Assembly: GCA_902633595.1 (NCBI GenBank)
Contig: CACPGV010000002.1
Location: 1-56,087, forward strand
Direction of reading: 5' to 3'
Source: an uncultured Pelagibacteraceae bacterium
Lineage (GTDB): Bacteria > Pseudomonadota > Alphaproteobacteria > Pelagibacterales > Pelagibacteraceae
DNA length: 56,087 bases
Of this stretch, positions 48,960 through 56,087 are shown piece by piece; position 1 is the stretch's first letter; the number at the start of each line of letters is the position of its first letter. Position numbers and translations under genes: made by a program. Below the pieces are notes generated by a model, which had not been told where the DNA came from, did no database searches, and was given only the letters and a program-made list of their open reading frames with translations.

Positions 48960-50510
48960 ATGAATTTAAAAGTTAAAAATGCTTTGATCTCCGTTTCTAA
49001 TAAGGAAAACTTAACTTTTCTTCTTAAAACTTTAAAAAAATTCAATATCAACATTATTAGCTCAGGTGGAACCTATTCTTCTATAAAAAAACTAGGCTAT
49101 CAATGTACTGAGTTATCTAAGTACACAGGTTTTAAAGAAATGTTAGATGGCAGAGTTAAAACACTTCATCCTAAAATTCATGCGGGTATTCTTCATGACA
49201 GGCAGAATAAAAAGCACAAGAGCGAGATGTCAAAACAGAATTTTCCGGCTATTGATCTAATAGTAGTTAATTTTTATCCATTTCAAAAAATTGTAACTAA
49301 TACAAAAAATCCAAAACAAATTATCGAAAATATAGATATAGGTGGCCCAACAATGGTTAGAGCTGCTGCAAAAAACTTTAAAAATGTAAGTATTATAACT
49401 AGCAGAAATGACTATAAATCTTTGGTAAAAGAATTAGAAACTTTTAAAGGAAAAACTTCTTTAAAGTTTCGAGAACTGATGTCATCGAAAGCATTCGGAT
49501 TAACTGCTTACTATGACGCTATGATTGCGAATTGGTTTAATAAAAGACTTAAAATTGAATTTCCAGAAAGAAAAACGATTTTTGGAAGAAAATTACAGAA
49601 GCTAAGATACGGTGAAAATCCTCATCAACAAAGTTCCATTTATGTGAGCGACTATGATGATAAACGATTAGGATTTAATCAAATTCATGGAAAAGAACTT
49701 AGTTATAATAATTACAATGATATGTTCGCATCTTTAGAAATTCTAAACTCACTAAAAAAAAATTCTGGAACTGTAATTATTAAACATACAAATCCATGTG
49801 GTGTATCTGAAAATAAAGTATCATTTATTTCTTTTAAAAATGCTTATGCCTCTGATCCAGTAAGTGCCTTTGGTGGTGTTATCGCTTGTAATTATAAAAT
49901 CAATAAAAAGATTGCTTTGGAAATTAATAAAAACTTTTTAGAGGTCATTCTTGCAAAAGGTTTTGATAAAGAGTCTTTAGAAATTTTAAAAAGTAAAAAA
50001 AATTTAAGAATTATTGATATTTCTAATTTAAAACTTAAGGGTTTTATGTCTGTTAAATCTTTTGATGGGTCCTTTTTAGTACAAAGCAAGAATAATATTG
50101 TTATAGATAAAAAAAAATTGAAATGCGTTACAAAATTAAAGCCTAGTAAGAAGGAGATAGCTGAAATTCAGTTTGCTTTCAATGTTTGTAAACATGTTAA
50201 ATCAAACGCGATTGTATTATGTAATAGTTTTTCAACAATTGGTATTGGTGCGGGCCAGCCAAGTAGACTGGATAGTTGTAAAATTGCAGTACAAAAAGCT
50301 AAACAATTTCAGTCCTCAAAAATAAGAAATTCTATAGCTGCATCAGATGCTTTCTTTCCTTTTGCTGATGGAATAAATGTTCTTATTAAGGCTGGTGTTA
50401 AAACTATAATTCAGCCAGGTGGCTCAATTAGAGATCAAGAAATTATAAATGCTGCTAATAAGGCTAAAATTAAAATGTTTTTTACCGGTATTAGACATTT
50501 TAAACACTAG
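48960..50510 (+). CDS. purH: Bifunctional AICAR formyltransferase/IMP cyclohydrolase
   Basis: ISSGGTYSSIKKLG, DGRVKTLHPKIHAGIL, NIDIGGPTMVRAAAKNF, LRYGENPHQQ, KHTNPCGVS, IQPGGSIRDQEII. Confidence 0.97.
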   Translation: MNLKVKNALISVSNKENLTFLLKTLKKFNINIISSGGTYSSIKKLGYQCTELSKYTGFKEMLDGRVKTLHPKIHAGILHDRQNKKHKSEMSKQNFPAIDLIVVNFYPFQKIVTNTKNPKQIIENIDIGGPTMVRAAAKNFKNVSIITSRNDYKSLVKELETFKGKTSLKFRELMSSKAFGLTAYYDAMIANWFNKRLKIEFPERKTIFGRKLQKLRYGENPHQQSSIYVSDYDDKRLGFNQIHGKELSYNNYNDMFASLEILNSLKKNSGTVIIKHTNPCGVSENKVSFISFKNAYASDPVSAFGGVIACNYKINKKIALEINKNFLEVILAKGFDKESLEILKSKKNLRIIDISNLKLKGFMSVKSFDGSFLVQSKNNIVIDKKKLKCVTKLKPSKKEIAEIQFAFNVCKHVKSNAIVLCNSFSTIGIGAGQPSRLDSCKIAVQKAKQFQSSKIRNSIAASDAFFPFADGINVLIKAGVKTIIQPGGSIRDQEIINAANKAKIKMFFTGIRHFKH

Positions 50511-50845
50511 TATATTTTGTCTATTTTTGCAGCTAAAATAAAATCGCTTTCCGCAAGTCCTTTAATAGCATGAGTAAAAATTTTTACTTTGCAATAACCC
50601 CACCCAAAAGAAATATCTGGGTGATGATTTTCTGCTTCAGCCACATTACCTACTTTGTTTACGAAATTTTGACTTTCCTCAAAATTTTTAAATTTAAACT
50701 CTTTTATTAAATAGTGGCTTTTATCATCGTTACTCTTAACATCCCATCCATCTATTTTTTTAAGATATTTATGTATCTCACTTGTATCAAAAGGTGGGAT
50801 GTTCCCATCACAGGCAATGCATTTTTTGTTTGATAAATCATCCAT
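50507..50845 (-). CDS. phhB: Pterin-4a-carbinolamine dehydratase
   Basis: FNFVNKVGNVAEAENHHPDISFGWGYCKVKIFTHAIKGLAESDFILAAKID pattern. Confidence 0.93.
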   Translation of the reverse strand: MDDLSNKKCIACDGNIPPFDTSEIHKYLKKIDGWDVKSNDDKSHYLIKEFKFKNFEESQNFVNKVGNVAEAENHHPDISFGWGYCKVKIFTHAIKGLAESDFILAAKIDKIY

Positions 50846-50849
50846 AATT

Positions 50850-50924
50850 TGGAGCGGGCAAAGGGGTTCGAACCCTCGACCTTCTCGTTGGCAACGAGAC
50901 GCTCTACCACTGAGCTATGCCCGC
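50850..50924 (-). tRNA. tRNA-Gly (anticodon GCC), CCA encoded
   Basis: Reverse complement GCGGGCATAGCTCAGTGGTAGAGCGTCTCGTTGCCAACGAGAAGGTCGAGGGTTCGAACCCCTTTGCCCGCTCCA folds as a full cloverleaf. Confidence 0.97.
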
Positions 50925-51014
50925 AATTATTTAATTATAGTACACTGTCTTATCCATGGTCAACCATTATAAAATGTCACTATCGGTGAGATCATTTTTT
51001 TAATATAATGAATT

Positions 51015-51632
51015 ATGAAAAAATTTCCAAACATCATTCCAGTATTTCCTCTTAGTGGGGTAATTTATTTTCCTAAAACAAATCTACCTTTAAATATTTT
51101 TGAACAGCGATACTTAAACTTAATAAATGATGCTTACAATAAGGATAAATTAATGGGAATGGTTCAGTCTAAAAAAGAGAATGATAGTGTTTATGAAATT
51201 GGTTGCTTAGGGAAAATCAGTGACTATCAAAAAAGTAAGGATGGCAGAATATTAATTAATTTAACGGGTATTTCTAGATTTAAAATTTTAAAAGAAGTTC
51301 CGAACGATAAGTTATATCGAGAATTTCAAGTTGATTATGAAAGTTTTGTAGGAGATGTTGAAAATGCAAATAGTGAAGTTGATACAAAAGAATTAATAGA
51401 AAAGACGAAAATTTTTTTTAAAAGGAACGGTCTATTGCTTAATTGGAGAGAGTTCGAAAAATTAGACCATGCTCAGAAGATAAATACTCTATCAATGATT
51501 GCTCCAATTACTAATGAGGAAAAGCAAAAACTCCTTGAGGCTATTTCTTTGGAAAATAAAATTAAAACACTAGAGAGTATAATTAGTTTTTACTTGTATG
51601 AAACAAGTGAAAGTAATCAGACAATACAATAA
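51015..51632 (+). CDS. LON peptidase substrate-binding domain protein
   Basis: IIPVFPLSGVIYFPKTNLPLNIFEQRYLNLINDA; GRILINLTGISRFKI. Confidence 0.93.
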   Translation: MKKFPNIIPVFPLSGVIYFPKTNLPLNIFEQRYLNLINDAYNKDKLMGMVQSKKENDSVYEIGCLGKISDYQKSKDGRILINLTGISRFKILKEVPNDKLYREFQVDYESFVGDVENANSEVDTKELIEKTKIFFKRNGLLLNWREFEKLDHAQKINTLSMIAPITNEEKQKLLEAISLENKIKTLESIISFYLYETSESNQTIQ

Positions 51633-51634
51633 AA

Positions 51635-52909
51635 TTAATTTGCAGATTTGTTCATTGAGTCGAAAAAATCAGCATTATTTTTTGTGTTTTTAAGTTTAGC
51701 AATTAAAAACTCTATTCCATCCATTGTACCCATCGGACTTATAATTCTTCGAAGGACATTCATTTTTGAAAGATCATCTTTTTCAAAAAGAAGTTCCTCT
51801 CTTCTAGTTCCTGATCTTGTTATATCTAATGCGGGATAAATTCTTTTATCGGCAACTTTTCTATCTAAGATTAATTCTGAGTTACCAGTACCTTTAAACT
51901 CTTCAAAAATAACTTCGTCCATTCTGCTTCCTGTATCGATAAGTGCAGTTGAAATTATAGTAAGTGAACCACCCTCCTCTACATTACGTGCTGCACCAAA
52001 AAATCTTTTAGGTCTTTGAAGAGCATTAGCATCAACACCTCCTGTTAAAACTTTTCCTGAACTTGGGATTACGGCATTGTAAGCTCTTCCTAATCTTGTA
52101 ATGGAGTCTAATAAGATAACTACATCTTTTTTGTGTTCAACCAAACGTTTAGCTTTCTCTATAACCATTTCGGCAACTGCAACGTGCCTAGAAGCTGGCT
52201 CATCAAATGTTGAGGCTACAACTTCACCTTTCACTGATCTTTGCATATCCGTTACTTCCTCGGGTCTTTCATCGATTAATAAAACCATCAAATAACATTC
52301 TGGGTGATTTGCAGTTATTGATTGAGCTATATTTTGAAGAATAATTGTCTTCCCAGCCCTTGGGGGAGATACGATAAGTGACCTTTGTCCTTTTCCTATC
52401 GGACTCACAAGATCAATTAATCTCGCAGTATTATCTGGTTTTTTTTCAATCTTCGTTGTTTCAACTTCCAATTTAATTCTTTCATTTGGATAAAGTGGAG
52501 TTAAATTATCAAAAGCAATTTTATTCTTTCCTTTTTCAGGTTCATCAAAATTAATTTTATTAACTTTTAAAAGCGCAAAGTATCTCTCTGCATCTTTAGG
52601 GCCTCTAATTTCTCCCTCCACTGAATCCCCCGTTCTTAATCCAAATCTTCTTATTTGGCTTGGGCTTACATAAATATCATCCGGGCCAGGTAAATAATTC
52701 GACTCGATTGCTCTAAGAAAACCGAAACCATCTTGAAGTACTTCTAAAACTCCCGTGGCTGTAATTTGCTCATTTTTTTCAGCTAATTTTTTTAAAATTG
52801 CAAAAAGTATCTCTTGCTTTCTTAAAGTACTTGGGTTTTCTATGCCTAGTTTTTCAGCTTCATTAATAAGCTCTGCGGGGTTCTTTTGCTTTAATTCTTG
52901 TAAGTTCAT
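51635..52909 (-). CDS. rho: Transcription termination factor Rho
   Basis: [88 protein letters not shown]. Start at MNLQ chosen over the longer ORF. Confidence 0.97.
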   Translation of the reverse strand: MNLQELKQKNPAELINEAEKLGIENPSTLRKQEILFAILKKLAEKNEQITATGVLEVLQDGFGFLRAIESNYLPGPDDIYVSPSQIRRFGLRTGDSVEGEIRGPKDAERYFALLKVNKINFDEPEKGKNKIAFDNLTPLYPNERIKLEVETTKIEKKPDNTARLIDLVSPIGKGQRSLIVSPPRAGKTIILQNIAQSITANHPECYLMVLLIDERPEEVTDMQRSVKGEVVASTFDEPASRHVAVAEMVIEKAKRLVEHKKDVVILLDSITRLGRAYNAVIPSSGKVLTGGVDANALQRPKRFFGAARNVEEGGSLTIISTALIDTGSRMDEVIFEEFKGTGNSELILDRKVADKRIYPALDITRSGTRREELLFEKDDLSKMNVLRRIISPMGTMDGIEFLIAKLKNTKNNADFFDSMNKSAN

Positions 52910-52975
52910 GTTATTGGATTGATTTAAAGGGAAGTAACAAAAATATATGACTTTTTTTGAAAAATTCAAGCCCTA

Positions 52976-53407
52976 TTATAAAGGCTTAAAAACTACAATA
53001 AAAACAACAACAATCAGTATAATCGTAGGTACTTCGTTCATAATTCTAAAAAATTTAGACGTCTTTTTGCTCGAGTCTATAGCAAAATCGTTAAGATATT
53101 TTCCAAGCAAAAAATGATAGGAGGTTAGAATTAACACTGAAACAGTTTTTATCTGCATCCATAGCTCAGCAAAAACTGTAACACCTAAGCTGTGTATTAA
53201 TAAAACTCCAAATAACCAAGATAACAACATTGCTGGCATCATAATATAGTTGTAAAGTTTTCTTTCCATGGTTTTAAAAACGTCCTTTTGAGATTCATGT
53301 GATGCTTCCGAATGATAAACAAATATTCTGGGTAAATATAATAATCCAGCCATCCAAGATATAACCGCTATTAAATGCAGAGACTTAAACAATAGATATA
53401 AATTCAT
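52976..53407 (-). CDS. hemJ: Protoporphyrinogen oxidase HemJ
   Basis: LFKSLHLIAVISWMAGLLYLPRIFVYHSE; four TM segments; next to hemH. Confidence 0.93.
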   Translation of the reverse strand: MNLYLLFKSLHLIAVISWMAGLLYLPRIFVYHSEASHESQKDVFKTMERKLYNYIMMPAMLLSWLFGVLLIHSLGVTVFAELWMQIKTVSVLILTSYHFLLGKYLNDFAIDSSKKTSKFFRIMNEVPTIILIVVVFIVVFKPL

Positions 53408-54400
53408 CTAAATATATTTCATTACTAGTTTTGAAAATAATTCAACATGATCAGAGTTATCATTAAGACATGGAATGAGATCAAAATTTTCACCACCATT
53501 TCCCAAAAAGCTTTCCCTTCCTTGAATATTAATTTCTTCTAAGGTCTCTACACAATCAGAGGCAAAACCTGGACATATGACTAATAAATTTTTTATACCT
53601 TTTTTGGACAAGCTTTCTAAAGTTTTGTCTGTATAAGGTGTCAGCCATTCTTGAGGTCCGAACCTAGATTGAAATGTTGTTTTTATATCAATAGACGTGA
53701 ACTTTTCCTTCATTAGCCTTGTGGTTTTGTGACAGTAACAATGGTAAGGATCTCCTTTATCGAAATATTTTTTAGGGATTCCGTGATAGGATGAGATGAT
53801 AAGATCTGGCTTCCAGTTAATCGTCTCTAGTTTCTTATTAATGCTTTTTGTTAGTGCGTCGATATATAAAGGTTCGCTTTCATAGTGAGGGATTATTTGT
53901 AAACTAGGCTGCCACCTCATTCCCATTAAAGATCTGTAAACCTCATCACATACGGTTGCAGTGGTAGCCCCGGCATATTGAGGGTATAAAGGTAAAATAA
54001 TTATGTTTTCGCAGCCTAAATCTTTAAGAGAGTATAGTTTAGATTTAATACTCGGATTTCCATATCTCATTGCAAAATCAACTATTATTTTTTCATTTCC
54101 AATCTTGTCATTTAATTTTTCAGCTTGGTTTCTAGTAAAGTATAAAAGTGGAGACTCGTTAGTATCCTTTCTCCAAATTTTTTTATAAGCGTGTGCTGTT
54201 TTTGAAGGTCTAAAAGTAAGAATAAATAAATTTAAAATAATTTGCCATAGTACAGGATTAACTTCGATAACACGTCTGTCAGATAAAAACTCTTTTAAAT
54301 ATTTTCTAATATCCCACCAACTTGTAGAGTCGGGGGTGCCTAGGTTAATTAATAAGACTCCGGTTTTACCAAACTTAATATCTGGGTGGTCATTTTGCAT
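53408..54400 (-). CDS. hemH: Ferrochelatase
   Basis: GVLLINLGTPDS, RYGNPSI, SYHGIPKKYFDKGDPYHCYCHKT, FQSRFGPQEWLTPYTD, CPGFASDCVETLEEI. Confidence 0.97.
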   Translation of the reverse strand: MQNDHPDIKFGKTGVLLINLGTPDSTSWWDIRKYLKEFLSDRRVIEVNPVLWQIILNLFILTFRPSKTAHAYKKIWRKDTNESPLLYFTRNQAEKLNDKIGNEKIIVDFAMRYGNPSIKSKLYSLKDLGCENIIILPLYPQYAGATTATVCDEVYRSLMGMRWQPSLQIIPHYESEPLYIDALTKSINKKLETINWKPDLIISSYHGIPKKYFDKGDPYHCYCHKTTRLMKEKFTSIDIKTTFQSRFGPQEWLTPYTDKTLESLSKKGIKNLLVICPGFASDCVETLEEINIQGRESFLGNGGENFDLIPCLNDNSDHVELFSKLVMKYI

Positions 54401-54401
54401 T

Positions 54402-55406
54402 TCAATATTCTCTATAAAATTTTATTAATTTACTAACCTTATCTGGGTCTGTTTCAGGAAGCAAACCATGTCCTAAGTTAAAAATATAAGGTAAATCTTT
54501 GAATGTATCTAAATACTTTTTTGCACAACTCAAGACTTCTTTCTCTGAGGATAACAATAGTTTTGGATCTAAACCCCCTTGTAAAACTACATCAGTTAAG
54601 TTTTCTTTAACCCAGACTGGGTCAACCTCGTAGTCCAAGCTTATTGCATTAGGTTTTACTACATTATTAAATTCTTTATAATTTTTATTTAACCCTTTTG
54701 GGAAACACATTACAGGTATTTTCTTTTCTTTACAAAAATTTACAATTTTTAAGTTTGGGATATAACAATAGTTGGTAAGATCTTCCGATGATATTAATCC
54801 TGCCCAAGAGTCAAAAATTTGTATAACATCGGCTCCAGCATCTATTTGGTTTTCAATATGTGTGCAAAGATAATCATTTAGTTTATCAAGGATTAAATCA
54901 ACTTCAAATCCTTTTGTTTTTATCTTTTTATAATCAATCTTTTTTTTACTCTCTTTTGCTCCCAGCATATAAGTTAATAAAGTCCAGGGGGCGCCTATAA
55001 ATCCTATTAAAGATTTTTCTTTATCTAATTTATCTCTTGTTTTTTTAATTGCTTTATAAACCGGGTGTAGTTTTTGAGTGAAAGAAATTTTATCATTATT
55101 AAAAAATTTTTTAAAATTAAATTTTTCTAATACGGGACCTTTGTTTTTTACAAATTCTACTTTTTGATTTAAAGCATGTGGTACCATTAAAATATCAGAA
55201 AAAATAATAGCAGAGTCAAGATTAAATCTTTTTATAGGTTGTAATGTTATTTCAGAGCACAATTCACTATTTAAACAAAGATTAATAAAATTGTGATTTT
55301 GTGATCTAATTTCTCTAAATTCAGGCAAATATCTACCTGCTTGTCTCATAAACCATATTGATTTACAAATTTTCTTATTTTCCAATATTTCCTTAAGATT
55401 ACTCAT
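54402..55406 (-). CDS. hemE: Uroporphyrinogen decarboxylase
   Basis: IWFMRQAGRYLPEFREIRS, IGFIGAPWTLLTYMLG, IQIFDSWAGLIS, LQGGLDPKLLL, FNLGHGLLPETDPD. Confidence 0.97.
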   Translation of the reverse strand: MSNLKEILENKKICKSIWFMRQAGRYLPEFREIRSQNHNFINLCLNSELCSEITLQPIKRFNLDSAIIFSDILMVPHALNQKVEFVKNKGPVLEKFNFKKFFNNDKISFTQKLHPVYKAIKKTRDKLDKEKSLIGFIGAPWTLLTYMLGAKESKKKIDYKKIKTKGFEVDLILDKLNDYLCTHIENQIDAGADVIQIFDSWAGLISSEDLTNYCYIPNLKIVNFCKEKKIPVMCFPKGLNKNYKEFNNVVKPNAISLDYEVDPVWVKENLTDVVLQGGLDPKLLLSSEKEVLSCAKKYLDTFKDLPYIFNLGHGLLPETDPDKVSKLIKFYREY

Positions 55407-55675
55407 TAAATAAATTAAGTTTATAAGTGTAATTAGAGACTTAGTCCCTGTTAACTAGTTATATAACGATTTTTACAGTTTTTATACATAGGCAATTTAA
55501 CAACTTTTATTATTTTTACTAAATTTTTAGTTTTATTCATTTTATAAACATCTAAAAAACATTATTATTAACAATCAATAATTTGTTTAAAGAATGTTAA
55601 TTAATGTTAACTATTTTATCTCAATCTTAAAAAATATGTAAAACATTAGTTTATTACTACTTTATTAACAAACAT
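55407..55675. other. Candidate chromosomal replication origin (oriC)
   Basis: 269-bp AT-rich gap between divergent hemE and PPDK-regulator genes. IHF-consensus match AATCAATAATTTG (55573-55585), phased TTAA at 55587/55597/55607, one-mismatch DnaA boxes at 55482-55490 (+), 55542-55550 (+), 55635-55643 (-), 55662-55670 (+). Confidence 0.65.
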
Positions 55676-56087
55676 ATGAACGAAAAATACAATGTATATC
55701 TTGTGTCTGATTCAACTGGAGAAACTCTAGATAGAATATTCTTATCACTTAAATCACAATTTGCTAATTTTGAGTACGAAAAAAAAGAATTTGCTTTTAT
55801 ACGTACAGAACAACAAATTGATAAAATTATCAAAAAATGCAACCACATTGAGAATTCAATAATATTATATACAATTGTTGAGACAAAATTAGCTAAGTAT
55901 CTTGCAAATCAAAGTGAAAAGAATTCGGTGCCATGTTTCGGCGTTTTAGGAAATTTAATATTAAGTTTTTCAAAGCTTCTTAATCAGAAGGCCATCCACA
56001 AACCTAGTGCACAACACGTTTTAGATGATGATTATTATAAGAGAATAGAGGCTATTCAGTTTACAATGTCTCACGATGACGGTAAAA
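55676..56087 (+). CDS. Pyruvate,phosphate dikinase / PEP synthase regulatory protein (DUF299), 3' truncated by window edge
   Basis: ATG at 55676 gives MNEKYNVYLVSDSTGETLDRIFLSLKSQF...LNQKAIHKPSAQHVLDDDYYKRIEAIQFTMSHDDGK; open to window end. Confidence 0.94.
   Translation, partial: MNEKYNVYLVSDSTGETLDRIFLSLKSQFANFEYEKKEFAFIRTEQQIDKIIKKCNHIENSIILYTIVETKLAKYLANQSEKNSVPCFGVLGNLILSFSKLLNQKAIHKPSAQHVLDDDYYKRIEAIQFTMSHDDGK

Noticed and set aside
50507-50845. phhB as part of phenylalanine hydroxylation
   Set aside because: No phhA (phenylalanine hydroxylase) in the window; PCD-like proteins are widespread, so no pathway claim is made.

Overview
AT-rich, densely packed alphaproteobacterial chromosome fragment. 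Protein sequences and gene order look SAR11/Pelagibacterales-like, but that placement is inference because no search was run. Most of the window is core metabolism: ffh-rpsP-trmD-rplS, leuCDB-asd, sdhCDA, dapF-ftsY, a TRAP transporter/amidase operon, glcDEF and alpha-hydroxyacid metabolism, ccmCDEFGH, argG, folD, hemDC, tsaD, acs, a DUF4212/Na+:solute symporter pair, rpe-heparinase-purH, tRNA-Gly(GCC), rho-hemJ-hemH-hemE and a partial PPDK regulatory protein gene. I see no CRISPR array, rRNA, prophage or transposase. Points worth a second look: (1) sdhA breaks off after about 243 residues, followed by a hairpin-rich ~125 nt stretch, with the rest of sdhA and sdhB absent before dapF; (2) a Cys-loop-type pentameric ligand-gated ion channel gene; (3) acetyl-CoA synthetase with a ~57-residue Lys/Arg-rich histone-like N-terminal tail; (4) a likely oriC between hemE and the PPDK regulator, with an exact IHF-consensus match beside 10-bp-phased TTAA motifs and degenerate DnaA boxes; (5) a structured intergenic element between hspQ and ccmC; (6) a PagL-like lipid A deacylase candidate, an EF-hand loop in a Na+:solute symporter, repeat tails on ribosomal proteins S16 and L19, and an unlisted small membrane protein.
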